Assembly: GCF_000177215.2 (NCBI RefSeq)
Contig: NZ_CM001368.1
Coordinates: 1,674,001 to 1,738,000 of the forward strand
Direction: 5' to 3'
From: Solidesulfovibrio carbinoliphilus subsp. oakridgensis
Lineage (GTDB): Bacteria; Desulfobacterota; Desulfovibrionia; Desulfovibrionales; Desulfovibrionaceae
Length of the DNA stretch: 64,000 bases
Made by a program: the position numbers and the translations under genes. The notes below the pieces were generated by a model. That model was not told the DNA's origin, searched no databases, and saw only the letters and a list, made by a program, of their open reading frames with translations. This document shows, piece by piece, positions 53,477-62,158 of the stretch (positions are counted from its first letter, which is position 1; each line of letters opens with the position of its first letter).

Positions 53477-53650
53477 TTAGCCGTGCGTGCCCGGGAAGAA
53501 GATGTTGCTCACGTAGTAAAGGATGAAAAGCAGCGCCGTCCCAAGCCCGAGGCTCCAGCCGATCAGCTTCTTTTCAATGGGCAAAAGCGGTTCCCATTCC
53601 ATCTTGGAGAGCTCTTCGGAAAAGCTCGCGTCTTTCTTTTCAGGCTCCAT
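53477..53650 (-). CDS. Small membrane protein downstream of the YeiH transporter
   Basis: 57 residues. A charged N-terminus (MEPEKKDASFSEELSKMEWE) leads to one membrane helix (IGWSLGLGTALLFILYYVSNIFF). ATG 53650 has AAGGAGACATGC before it. It lies 30 bases after the transporter gene and before a terminator, so the two form an operon. It may be an accessory subunit of the transporter. No family is recognised. Confidence 0.7.
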   Translation of the reverse strand: MEPEKKDASFSEELSKMEWEPLLPIEKKLIGWSLGLGTALLFILYYVSNIFFPGTHG

Positions 53651-53680
53651 GCATGTCTCCTTCAAAGTGCTGCCGGTTCG

Positions 53681-55120
53681 CTACGACGCCAGGGGCGGCT
53701 TGACCCCGTGGAAAAAGAGCCAGGAGATGAACAGCCCGATCCAGATGATGAATCCGAACAGGCTGACGACATAGACCAGGGCCAGCTTGCCGATGCCCTC
53801 GTCCCACAATTTCTTGAAGTTCGACACCACGCCGATGGTGAAAAAGGTCAGGATGAAGAAGATGGACCGGAAGGGGCCGGTGTCGGCAATGGCGGTCTTG
53901 CCGAACTTCAGCATGTCCCCGCCCTGGGCGCACAGGAGCAGCATGATCACGAAGGTGATGACGTAGCCGAGGACGAAACGCGGGAAACGGTCGAGGATCA
54001 CGCCGAACTTCATGCGTTCGCCAGGCTTGCACTCGATCATGGTGCACCAGATGGCCGCCAGGATAAAGGCCCACACGCCGATGAAGACGTCGATGAAGAT
54101 CTTGATCGTGGTGGCCGCCATGGTCACCCAGCCTTCCTGGTACTTGACGCCGTCCATGGCAAAGGCCTGGGCCCGGATGAGCGCATCGGTGATGACGCCG
54201 GACGCGATGGCCCCGCCGTCCGACTTGACGGCCAGGCCCATCCAGGCGCCGGCCACCATGGGCTCGCCGTACATCCAGTGCTGGGCCACGAACGGCAGGA
54301 TGAGCATTTCGACGCAGGTGAAGACCACGACCAGGGAGGAGACCATGATGGGAACGATGGGCCGGGCCCGGATGGCCCCGCCGGTGGCGATGGCGGCCGA
54401 CACGCCGCAAATCGAGATGCCGGAAGCGAGCGGAGCCGCCCATTCACGGCTGAACTTGAAGTATTTCCGGGAGATGTAATAGACCAGGGCCCAGTAGATG
54501 AGATAGGCCTCGACGATGGCGCAAAGGCCCCGGAAAATGACCGACGAAGCCAGGCCCAGGGCGTCCACGGACTTGACGCCCAGTTCCGCGCCAAGGATGA
54601 CGATGGCGATCTTGACGTACATCTCGGGCTTGAGCGCATCCTTCATCCTGGCCGCAAGCCCGGGAAAGAAGTTGCCGATCAGGATGCCGACCACGAGGGC
54701 GATGATGAACCCGGCCTCGCCGGTCAGCCCCATGGCCCAGGTCAGGTTGAACTTCTTGAGCTGGTCGGGCGTGGCCGCGATGGTCGCGTAGTTGCCGAGC
54801 GCAAAGCAGCAATAGCTGATGAAAAAAACCAGCGCGAAGCTCATGGCGAACCGTTTGGGGTCGCCGCCCAGGGCCTTGACGCCAAAGGCCAGCATGGCCG
54901 TCAGGAACACCCAGGTCAGGACCAGACTCAACAGTCCGGCCATGTCCTTGTAGGCGCCCGTGGCGGCCGAAAAGATTTTCGACGCATCGGTCCAGACATT
55001 GATCTTGACGGCCCAGCCCAGCGGATCCACGCCGCCGAAATTGAGCATGGACAAGCCGAAAACGATCAGCCCCAGGATCAGGGCCAGCTTGTCTTCTGTC
55101 AGCCACTTCTTTTCCGCCAT
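53681..55120 (-). CDS. YeiH-family putative sulfate exporter
   Basis: 479 residues, longer than E. coli YeiH (about 350). About 11-12 hydrophobic spans run through the protein. The family core is clear: VVGILIGNFFPGLAARMKDALKPEMYVKIAIVILGAELG near residues 150-190 and EWAAPLASGISICGVSAAIATGGAIRA near 235. The first 130 residues add extra spans. The family is annotated as sulfate or sulfonate exporters on weak experimental grounds. GAGGAGGGAATT precedes ATG 55120. A sigma54-type promoter lies 57 bases upstream, and a sigma54 two-component system is divergent. Confidence 0.85.
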   Translation of the reverse strand: MAEKKWLTEDKLALILGLIVFGLSMLNFGGVDPLGWAVKINVWTDASKIFSAATGAYKDMAGLLSLVLTWVFLTAMLAFGVKALGGDPKRFAMSFALVFFISYCCFALGNYATIAATPDQLKKFNLTWAMGLTGEAGFIIALVVGILIGNFFPGLAARMKDALKPEMYVKIAIVILGAELGVKSVDALGLASSVIFRGLCAIVEAYLIYWALVYYISRKYFKFSREWAAPLASGISICGVSAAIATGGAIRARPIVPIMVSSLVVVFTCVEMLILPFVAQHWMYGEPMVAGAWMGLAVKSDGGAIASGVITDALIRAQAFAMDGVKYQEGWVTMAATTIKIFIDVFIGVWAFILAAIWCTMIECKPGERMKFGVILDRFPRFVLGYVITFVIMLLLCAQGGDMLKFGKTAIADTGPFRSIFFILTFFTIGVVSNFKKLWDEGIGKLALVYVVSLFGFIIWIGLFISWLFFHGVKPPLAS

Positions 55121-55187
55121 AATTCCCTCCTCTCTCGTTGTCGGTGAACGGGACGCGCCGCACGGCCGCGATCCGGTTCTTCCCCAT

Positions 55188-55203
55188 AGCAAGGAGGAGG
55201 CCA
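55188..55203 (-). promoter_or_regulatory. Sigma54 (-24/-12) promoter of the YeiH operon
   Basis: On the minus strand the sequence is TGGCCTCCTCCTTGCT, which fits TGGC-N7-TTGC, the sigma54 consensus with exact spacing. Transcription would start near 55177, 57 bases before the YeiH start codon. Confidence 0.7.
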
Positions 55204-55227
55204 ACTCGTGTCCATTTGCACTGTCTT

Positions 55228-55252
55228 GAAATAACTGGTTATTTCCAAATAA
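55228..55252. promoter_or_regulatory. Nested palindromes between yeiH-type gene and histidine kinase (candidate enhancer site)
   Basis: GAAATAACTGGTTATTTC (55228-55245) has perfect 8-base arms. It overlaps a second palindrome TTATTTCCAAATAA (55239-55252). It lies about 30 bases beyond the sigma54 -24 box, a position fitting binding by the divergent response regulator. Confidence 0.55.
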
Positions 55253-55333
55253 ACGGCCCGTCCCTGCCAACCGCGGGAGGCACCCCGTTGCCCGGCGGTT
55301 GCATTGCCTTTTTCCCGGGCCCGCCCCACACTG

Positions 55334-55381
55334 CCGCCACGCGACGCCACGCGACGCCACGCGACGCCACGCGACGCCACG
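55334..55381 (+). repeat. 10-base tandem repeat in the histidine kinase leader
   Basis: GCGACGCCAC is repeated four times without change at 55341-55380, with a partial copy before. It ends 41 bases before the kinase start codon. Such arrays can change length by slippage. Confidence 0.85.
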
Positions 55382-55421
55382 GCAGGCCGCATCCGGCCTC
55401 CCGGCCCCAAAGGAAACGCCC

Positions 55422-57932
55422 ATGGCCAAACAGCACCCCAAGACCATCAAGCACCGGTTCGTGGTCGGCCTGTCGGTCATCATGGCTGTGCTCGGCACGT
55501 TTTTCGCCGTGGTCATCTCCATGAACCTGCGCAACCAGCTCGTGACCGACACCGAGCACAAGGCCTCGCTCATCCTGTCCCAGGCCGAGGCGTTGCAGGC
55601 CTACGTCAAGCAGGTCCTGCGCCCGTCCATGTACGACCTGCTCCCGCCGGACGGCTTCCTGCTCGAAGCCATGTCCACCTCCTACGTCACCCGCAAGGTC
55701 ATGAGCGACTTGAATGTCCAGGGCGAGCAGTACCGCTACCGCCGGGTGGCCCACGGAGCCAGGAACCCGGACTACGAGGCCGACGGCTTCGAGCGGGGTC
55801 TCATGGAGCGGTTTGCCAGGGACCCGGACCTGGCGCGCATCGAGGAAATCACGGACCGAAACGGCGAAGAGGTGTTCGTGGCCGCCCGGCCGGTGCGCCT
55901 GGACGCCACCTGCCTGCACTGCCACGGCGATCCGGTCGAGGCGCCGCGGGCGATGCTTGCCCGCTACGGGGATACGCGCGGCTTCTGGCGGCACGACGGC
56001 GAGCTTGTGGGCGTGGACGCGGTAACCATGCCCGTGGCCGGAGCCCTTGGGCAGGTCAAGGGCGCGACCATCAGCTTCCTGGCCCTTTTCGCCCTGGGCC
56101 TGGCCGTCTTCTACCTGACGGTGCAGGTCTTTTTCGACCGCTTGGTGGTGGTCAACCTGGGCCGGGTGACCGAAGTCATGCGCCGCTATTTTCCCAAGGA
56201 GGCCGGCGAGGAGCCCAAGCCCGCCGGCGGCGACGGGCCGCGCCCGGCCGCCGGGGACGGCGAGATCGAGGAGATCTACGACGGCATCGAGGCCTTTGCC
56301 TCGCGCCTCAAGGAGGCCCGGGAAAAGATCGAGGACCATGCCCAGAACCTGGAGCGCAAGGTGGCGGACCGGACCCTGGAGCTGGCCCGGGAGGCCGACG
56401 AGCGGCGGGCGGACGTGGCCCTTTTCGTCGAGCTTCTAAGCATCTTGAACCTGTCCCAGACCAGGGCCGAGCTCCTTGGCGGGGCCCTCGGGCGCATCGC
56501 CGGCCGCTTCGGCGCGGTGGCCGCGGCCTACGAGTGCGAATTTTCCGGCGGCGGGTTCGTGTCCTGGCCCCCGGGCCGGACGCCGCCGCCCTCCCCGCCC
56601 GGCTGGCGGCGGCTGGTGGCCGAGGACTCCCTGCGCCTGACCGACGACGCGGCCTTCATTCCGGTCCGGACCACCGACGTCAGCCGGGGGCTCTTGCGCC
56701 TCTATTTTCCGGGCGGCGACCAAGGCCCGGACCCCGAAGCCGCCGAACTCTACCGGGCCATCGGCCAGCAGCTCGGCATCGCGCTTGAAAACCTCGACGC
56801 CATCAATTCGCTCCTCGGCCAGAACACGCTGCTCGCCTCCATCTTCGACGGCATCTCCGATCCCCTGGCCCTCCTCGACAGCGGCTATGGCGTCATCATG
56901 GCCAACGAGCCGGCCCGGGAGCTGGCCCGGGCCCTGGCCAGGGAGCTTGCCGGCGGCGACTGTCCGGCCGCGCCGGCCGTTGCCGGGACCCCGCTGCGCC
57001 TGCCGCCGGAATTCTTCGGTCCGGCCGTGCCGCTTCCGGACAAGGCCGACACGCCCCCCCTCGAACGCCTGTCCGCCGTCGAGCCGTCCGCGTCCACCAT
57101 CACCCTGCCGGACGGCCGCACCTTTGCCGTCACCCGCTACCCCCTGGCCTCGCCCTCGGGCCAGGACGGCCGCATGGTGGTCTATGCCCGGGAAAACACC
57201 GCCGAACGCCGGATGCGCGAGAAGATGCGTCAGACCGAGAAGCTGGTGGCCGTGGGCAAGCTGGCCGCGGGCCTGGCCCACGAGATCAACAATCCGCTCG
57301 GCGTCATCAGCTGCTATGCCGAGCTTTTACGCCAGTCCCTGACCGATCCCCAGGCCCGGGAGGATCTGGCCGTCATCGAGCGCCACGCCGTCATGGCCAA
57401 AAAGGTCCTGCGCGACCTGCTCGATTTCGCCCGCCCCAGGCAGGCCACGCCCGGCCCCTGCGATCTGGCGGCCCTGGTCGCCAGTATCTCGCGCATCTTC
57501 GACATCCAGGCCCAGTCCCGGCGGGTGCGCCTCTCCAGCCGGGCCTCGGCCGGCCTGCCCCTGGCCAACGCCGACGCCTCGGCCCTGGAGCAGGTCCTGT
57601 CCAACCTGCTTTTAAACGCCCTGGACGCGGTCACGCCCGACGCGGGAGAGATCGTGCTCGAAGCCGGGGCCGGGCCGGACGACCGCACCGTCTACCTGCG
57701 GGTGGCCGACAACGGGCCCGGCATCGCCCCGGAAGACGCGCCGCGCATCTTCGACCCGTTTTTCACCACCAAGGAGGCCGGGCGCGGCTCGGGCCTGGGA
57801 CTGGCCGTGGTCTACGGCCTCCTTCGCGACATGAACGGCCGCATCGAGGTGGAAAATAGCGGCGGCGCGGTCTTCACCGTCACCCTGCCGGCCTGTCCCC
57901 GCCCCGGCCCCGGCCAGGAGGAGGCCCCGTGA
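55422..57932 (+). CDS. Membrane sensor histidine kinase with heme-binding DUF3365 domain
   Basis: 836 residues. A first membrane helix is at about 13-34. The periplasmic DUF3365 (Tll0287-like) domain follows and contains CLHCH at residues 164-168, a CxxCH motif for covalent heme c. A second helix lies near 210-235 (ATISFLALFALGLAVFYLTV). A linker with coiled coil, a GAF-like region (about 330-450) and a PAS-like region (455-600) follow. The HisKA motif AAGLAHEINNPLG has the phospho-accepting His620, and the ATPase domain has DNGPGIAPED and GSGLGLAVVYG. It probably senses redox state or gas. AAAGGAAACG precedes the ATG. The stop overlaps the regulator start (GTGA). Confidence 0.9.
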   Translation: MAKQHPKTIKHRFVVGLSVIMAVLGTFFAVVISMNLRNQLVTDTEHKASLILSQAEALQAYVKQVLRPSMYDLLPPDGFLLEAMSTSYVTRKVMSDLNVQGEQYRYRRVAHGARNPDYEADGFERGLMERFARDPDLARIEEITDRNGEEVFVAARPVRLDATCLHCHGDPVEAPRAMLARYGDTRGFWRHDGELVGVDAVTMPVAGALGQVKGATISFLALFALGLAVFYLTVQVFFDRLVVVNLGRVTEVMRRYFPKEAGEEPKPAGGDGPRPAAGDGEIEEIYDGIEAFASRLKEAREKIEDHAQNLERKVADRTLELAREADERRADVALFVELLSILNLSQTRAELLGGALGRIAGRFGAVAAAYECEFSGGGFVSWPPGRTPPPSPPGWRRLVAEDSLRLTDDAAFIPVRTTDVSRGLLRLYFPGGDQGPDPEAAELYRAIGQQLGIALENLDAINSLLGQNTLLASIFDGISDPLALLDSGYGVIMANEPARELARALARELAGGDCPAAPAVAGTPLRLPPEFFGPAVPLPDKADTPPLERLSAVEPSASTITLPDGRTFAVTRYPLASPSGQDGRMVVYARENTAERRMREKMRQTEKLVAVGKLAAGLAHEINNPLGVISCYAELLRQSLTDPQAREDLAVIERHAVMAKKVLRDLLDFARPRQATPGPCDLAALVASISRIFDIQAQSRRVRLSSRASAGLPLANADASALEQVLSNLLLNALDAVTPDAGEIVLEAGAGPDDRTVYLRVADNGPGIAPEDAPRIFDPFFTTKEAGRGSGLGLAVVYGLLRDMNGRIEVENSGGAVFTVTLPACPRPGPGQEEAP

Positions 57933-59329
57933 CCGACACCCCGCGCGTCCTCATTGTCGACGACCAGCCGGACTTCGCCAAGGGCCTGGCCCGGCTGCTC
58001 GCCCCCCGGCTCCCGGGGGCCTCCCTGTCCTATGTCCTGTCCGGCGAGGCCGCCCTGGCCGATCTCGAACGCGCCCCCTGCGCCGTCCTGGTCACGGACC
58101 TGCGCATGCCGGGCCTTTCCGGCCTGGACCTGCTCCCCCGGGCCCTGGCCCTGGCCCCGGGGCTTGGCGTGGTACTCCTGACCGCCCACGGCGACATCGA
58201 CACCGCGGTTGCGGCCTTAAAGGCCGGGGCCTACGATTTTCTGACCAAGCCCGTGGATTCCGAGCACCTGTCCCGGGTCATCGCCAAGGGCCTGGAACGG
58301 GCGGCCCTTTTGACCGAAAACATCCGTTTGCGGGCCGCGGTCAAGGCCTGCGGCGCGGATGTGGGGCTCCTTGGCCGGTCCCCGGCCATGGTGCAGGTCA
58401 CGGAAGCCATCGCGGCCGTGGCCGGCTCGGACTACACCGTGCTCATCCGGGGCGAGTCCGGCACGGGCAAGGAACTGGCCGCCCGGGCCGTCCACGCCCT
58501 GTCGCGCCGGGCGGCCGGCCCCTTTCTTTCGGTCAATTGCCCGGCCATTCCGGACCAGCTCCTCGAAAGCGAACTCTTCGGCCACGTGCGCGGCGCCTTC
58601 ACCGGGGCCGAACGCGACCGGCGGGGGCTTTTCCTCTCGGCCGAGGGCGGGGTCATCGTGCTGGACGAAATCGGCGACATCCCCATGAGCGTCCAGACCA
58701 AGCTCTTGCGCGTGCTCCAGGAACGCGAGATCCGGCCCGTGGGGTCGAGCAGGTCCCTCCCCGTGGACGTCCGCATCCTGGCCGCGACCAACCAGGACCT
58801 GGAAGCCCGGATCGCGGACAAGACCTTTCGCGAAGACCTCTACTACCGCCTGAACGTCCTGACCGTGCGCCTGCCGCCCCTGCGCGAACGCCGCGACGAC
58901 ATCCCGCTTCTGGCCACCGCCTTTCTCGAACGGGCCTGCCGCGAGACCGGCATCGGGGAAAAGGAATTCTCCCCCGAGGCCCTGGCCGGGCTCGCCGGCC
59001 GGGACTGGCCGGGAAACGTCCGGGAACTCTTGAACTTCGTGCGCCGCCTGACCGTCTTCTGCCGGGGTGACGTCATCGGCCCAAGCGCGCTCCAGGCCGC
59101 CGACCCCGGCCACAACGAACCGGCCGAGACCGACGACGCGGACCTGCCGGCCCCCTACCTCGAAGCCAAGGCCCGGGTCGTCGATGCCTTCACCCGCCGC
59201 TACGTCGAACGCCTGCTTAGCCAGACACGCGGCAACGTCTCCGAAGCCGCCCGCCTGTCCGGCCTCGAACGCGTCTCGCTCCAGAAGATATTGAGAAGAC
59301 TCGGCATCGTGGCCGAAGGATTTCGGTAA
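57929..59329 (+). CDS. Sigma54-dependent (NtrC-type) response regulator
   Basis: 466 residues. The receiver domain covers residues 1-120 with Asp11, Asp12 and phospho-acceptor Asp57 (VTDLRMPG). The AAA+ domain has the Walker A GESGTGKE near residue 174, the sigma54-contacting GAFTGA near 225 and Walker B VIVLDEIGD. The C-terminal Fis-type helix-turn-helix (GNVSEAARLSGLERVSLQKIL) binds DNA. The GTG start overlaps the kinase stop. Its likely target is the sigma54-type promoter of the divergent YeiH operon. Confidence 0.95.
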   Translation: MTDTPRVLIVDDQPDFAKGLARLLAPRLPGASLSYVLSGEAALADLERAPCAVLVTDLRMPGLSGLDLLPRALALAPGLGVVLLTAHGDIDTAVAALKAGAYDFLTKPVDSEHLSRVIAKGLERAALLTENIRLRAAVKACGADVGLLGRSPAMVQVTEAIAAVAGSDYTVLIRGESGTGKELAARAVHALSRRAAGPFLSVNCPAIPDQLLESELFGHVRGAFTGAERDRRGLFLSAEGGVIVLDEIGDIPMSVQTKLLRVLQEREIRPVGSSRSLPVDVRILAATNQDLEARIADKTFREDLYYRLNVLTVRLPPLRERRDDIPLLATAFLERACRETGIGEKEFSPEALAGLAGRDWPGNVRELLNFVRRLTVFCRGDVIGPSALQAADPGHNEPAETDDADLPAPYLEAKARVVDAFTRRYVERLLSQTRGNVSEAARLSGLERVSLQKILRRLGIVAEGFR

Positions 59330-59352
59330 GGGTGGGGAGAAAAAACGAGAAG

Positions 59353-59525
59353 ATGCCTCCGGCGGCCGGGGGGGATCATCCCCCCGGACCCCCTGGACGG
59401 GGAGTTGGGTAGGCGGGTGGTTGGCGGGGTTTAGAGGATATTTCCCCTGCGCCGTTCCTCCCACCCGTCCAAACCCCAAGTGAGGAGGGTCCGGGAGGGG
59501 ATCATCCCCTCCCGGCCGCCGGAGG
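59353..59525. repeat. GC-rich hairpin repeats, copy 9
   Basis: It begins GATGCCTCCGGCGGCC after the regulator stop, followed by GGGGGGATCATCCCCCC, then after a non-repeat spacer GGGAGGGGATCATCCCCTCCC and GGCCGCCGGAGGCAAC. The non-repeat spacer (59400-59485) shows nothing recognisable. Confidence 0.8.
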
Positions 59526-59635
59526 CAACAGATCGGCTGCAGGGGGATGACGATTGGCGCGGCTCGCGCTATGGGTTTCGCGTCCGGACGGTTCCCGCCC
59601 GAATCGTCTCGGGCCTACCACAGCGAGGATTACAA

Positions 59636-60247
59636 ATGTCCGCCACCCTGTATTTCGCCTTTGTCGCCGCCGCATCCCTGCTTCTGCTCCTGCCCGGGCC
59701 GACCGTGCTCATGGTCGTCAGCTACGGCCTGGCCGAGGGACGCAGATCCCTGTGGGCCCTGGTCGTCGGCGTGGCCCTTGGCGACGCCGTGGCCCTGGCC
59801 TGCTCCGTGGCCGGGCTCGGCGCGGTGCTGGCCGCCTCGGCCGCCGCCTTCACCTTTCTCAAGTATGCCGGCGCCATCTATCTCATCTACCTCGGCATCG
59901 GCATGCTCCGCTCCGGCGCGGCCCTCACCCCCAAGCCCGTCCGCAGCAGTCCGCGCCGAAAATTCGCCCACGCCTTCGCCGTCACGGCCGTCAATCCCAA
60001 ATGCATCCTCTTTTTCGTGGCCTTCCTGCCCCAGTTCGTCAGCCACGCCGCCCCGGCCGGGCCCCAGCTCCTGCTTCTCGGCCTCACCTTCGTGCTGCTC
60101 TCGGCCTTAAACGTCGGCTTCTACAGCTACCTCTCCGGCACGGCCGGCCACTGCATCCAGAACCCGCGCTTCCTGCGCCGGATCAAGGGCGTCAGCGGCA
60201 GCGTCATGATCGGCGCCGGCCTGCTGACGGCGGCAGCCAGAGAGTAA
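59636..60247 (+). CDS. LysE/RhtB-family amino acid exporter
   Basis: 203 residues with six hydrophobic spans. The family signature is seen at LLLLLPGPTVLMVVSYGLAEGRRSLWALVVGVALGD near residues 15-50, and further LKYAGAIYLIYLGIGMLRSG and VTAVNPKCILFFVAFLPQFV. The family exports amino acids or similar small molecules. GCGAGGATTACAA precedes ATG 59636. It is convergent with the radical SAM gene. The substrate is unknown. Confidence 0.88.
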   Translation: MSATLYFAFVAAASLLLLLPGPTVLMVVSYGLAEGRRSLWALVVGVALGDAVALACSVAGLGAVLAASAAAFTFLKYAGAIYLIYLGIGMLRSGAALTPKPVRSSPRRKFAHAFAVTAVNPKCILFFVAFLPQFVSHAAPAGPQLLLLGLTFVLLSALNVGFYSYLSGTAGHCIQNPRFLRRIKGVSGSVMIGAGLLTAAARE

Positions 60248-60278
60248 GGAAAAAAAGCTTGGGAAGAAGGCGGCCCGG

Positions 60279-61928
60279 TCAGGCCGGTTGGCAGCGATGG
60301 CAGGCGTCGCAGCCGGCGGGCGGGCATTTGGCCGTGCCCACGCCCTGCCGGTAGCGTTCCCATTCCTGCCAGAGGTAGTCGCGGGAAACGCCGACGTCGA
60401 TGATGTCCCAGGGGAAAACCTCGTCCCGGGGGCGCTCCCGGTCGAGGAAGGAGGCCATGTCGCCATCCCAGGTCTTGAGGGCCCGGCGGACGCTGCCGGC
60501 CCGGACGGCGGACGTAAGGAGCGGAAAAAGCCGCGCGTCGCCCCGGGCGAGCAGGCCCTGCATCCGGGCCATGGACGCGGTTTCCACCTCGACCCGAAAG
60601 CCCTTGAGGCCTTTGGCCGCAGCCCGGACCCGGGCGTAGGCCGCCTCGATGGCCGCTTCGGAAGCCATGGGCGCCCACTGCATGGGGGTCTGGGGCTTGG
60701 GCACCAACGGATTGACCGACAGGGTGGCGTGGGCCACGCCGCGCTTGCCGACCCCGATGCCGCCGGCGGCCGCCACCTGGGCCAGAAGCGGGGCCAGCTC
60801 CTCGAAGTCGGCCTCCGTCTCGCCGGGCCAGCCGACAATGAGGTAGAATTTCAGGTGGTTGATGCCGTGCTTGCCGGCCAGGGCCACGGCCCGCAACAGC
60901 GCGTCCATGGACAACTGCTTGTTGGCCGCCCGGCGCAGGCGCTCGCTTGGGGCCTCAAGGGCCAACGTCAGGGTGCGAAGGCCGGCGGCGCGAAGGACGG
61001 TCAGAAGTTCCGGGGTGATGCCGTCGGCCCGGACCGAGGACAGGGAGAACTTGGTGCCCCGCTCGCGAAGCCAAGTGAGAAACGGCAGCAGGTCCGGCCA
61101 GTCGGTCAAGGCCGTGCCGACAAGGCCGACCTTGCGCGGCGAGACGTCCTCGATAAGGGCCTGGAGCCGAGCCATGGCGGCCTGCCTAGGCGGCCGGTAG
61201 ACGTAGCCGGCGGCGCAGAACCGGCAGCCGTAGGGGCAGCCGCGGTTGACCTCGACCAGGAACATGTCGCGAAACTCGGCATGGCCGGACACGAAGCAGG
61301 AATAGGCCGGGGCGGTCAGCACGGTCTGGCCGGCCGACTCCACGGCCACGGCCCGTCGGACCGGGAGCGGCGTGCGGCCCGGGACCAGGACGCCCGGCAT
61401 GTCGGCCACGGCGGCCAGACAGGCGGCCTTGTCCGCGCCGGCCAGGGCCAACTCGCCCAGGCGGGCCAGGACATCGGCCAGCCCGGCCTCGGCCTCGCCG
61501 ACAAAGAGGAGGTCCAGGGCCGGCAGGATGGGAGCGGGGTTTAGAAAGGCCAGCGGCCCGCCGCCGAGCACGATGGGGAAGTCGGGCCGCCCGGCCGCGG
61601 TCAGCGCAAGGCCCGCGCCGTCGAGGGCCGCGAGCACGGGCAGGTATTCCTCTTCGTAGCAGAGGGAAAAGGCGATGACCGGAAAGTCGGTGAGCGGCCG
61701 GCCGGAATCCTCGGCTTTGGGCGGCTGGCCGGCCCTGCAAAAGACCCGCTCCACGGCGAGGCCCGGGTTGTCCCAGAGAAGCCGCCACACGGCCTGCCAG
61801 CCCAGGGCCGACAGGGCCATGGCCGCCTCGCCCGGCACGGCCAGGGCCACGGGCAGCCGGCCGCCGAAATCGCGCACTACCGGCCGTTCCAGGCCGAAAT
61901 AGACCGTATCCCGCTGCCTTTCGTTCAA
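60279..61928 (-). CDS. Radical SAM protein with B12-binding-type N-terminus (TIGR03960-like)
   Basis: 549 residues. The N-terminal half resembles a cobalamin-binding Rossmann region (LALAVPGEAAMALSALGWQAVWRLL, VLGGGPLAFLNPAPILPALDLLFVGEAE). The radical-SAM cluster motif is CPYGCRFCAAGYVYRPPR near residue 230. Late features are FYLIVGWPGETEADFEEL and the tail CPPAGCDACHRC. This order matches the TIGR03960 group, often paired with a TIGR03936 protein (not seen here) and of unknown reaction. TTG 61928 is the best start in a frame open to 62084; ribosome site CAGGGACAGG is weak. Confidence 0.75.
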   Translation of the reverse strand: MNERQRDTVYFGLERPVVRDFGGRLPVALAVPGEAAMALSALGWQAVWRLLWDNPGLAVERVFCRAGQPPKAEDSGRPLTDFPVIAFSLCYEEEYLPVLAALDGAGLALTAAGRPDFPIVLGGGPLAFLNPAPILPALDLLFVGEAEAGLADVLARLGELALAGADKAACLAAVADMPGVLVPGRTPLPVRRAVAVESAGQTVLTAPAYSCFVSGHAEFRDMFLVEVNRGCPYGCRFCAAGYVYRPPRQAAMARLQALIEDVSPRKVGLVGTALTDWPDLLPFLTWLRERGTKFSLSSVRADGITPELLTVLRAAGLRTLTLALEAPSERLRRAANKQLSMDALLRAVALAGKHGINHLKFYLIVGWPGETEADFEELAPLLAQVAAAGGIGVGKRGVAHATLSVNPLVPKPQTPMQWAPMASEAAIEAAYARVRAAAKGLKGFRVEVETASMARMQGLLARGDARLFPLLTSAVRAGSVRRALKTWDGDMASFLDRERPRDEVFPWDIIDVGVSRDYLWQEWERYRQGVGTAKCPPAGCDACHRCQPA

Positions 61929-62158
61929 AACCTGTCCCTGCTCCCGAACCGGGAGGCATGGGGAGGCGACGGCGCGTTCCGGGAATGGTCCATGCTCCGG
62001 CTCTTTTTCGTCACCCCGGCAAAATCCGGGTCGGTTGCGGCATCCGCCGCCTCGTTCCGGGCTTCGCCGGGGTGACGAACCCACAGCGGCCGGCCCCTGC
62101 GTCCGGCCGGTGGTCCGGGAGGGACGGGGGCATCCGTCCCTCCCCTGGCGTGGCGCGC

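Noticed and set aside
59558-59576. Possible sigma54 promoter before the LysE gene
   Set aside because: TTGGC-N7-GCGCT has only the GG and GC positions right and lacks the TT of the -12 box, so it is not convincing.
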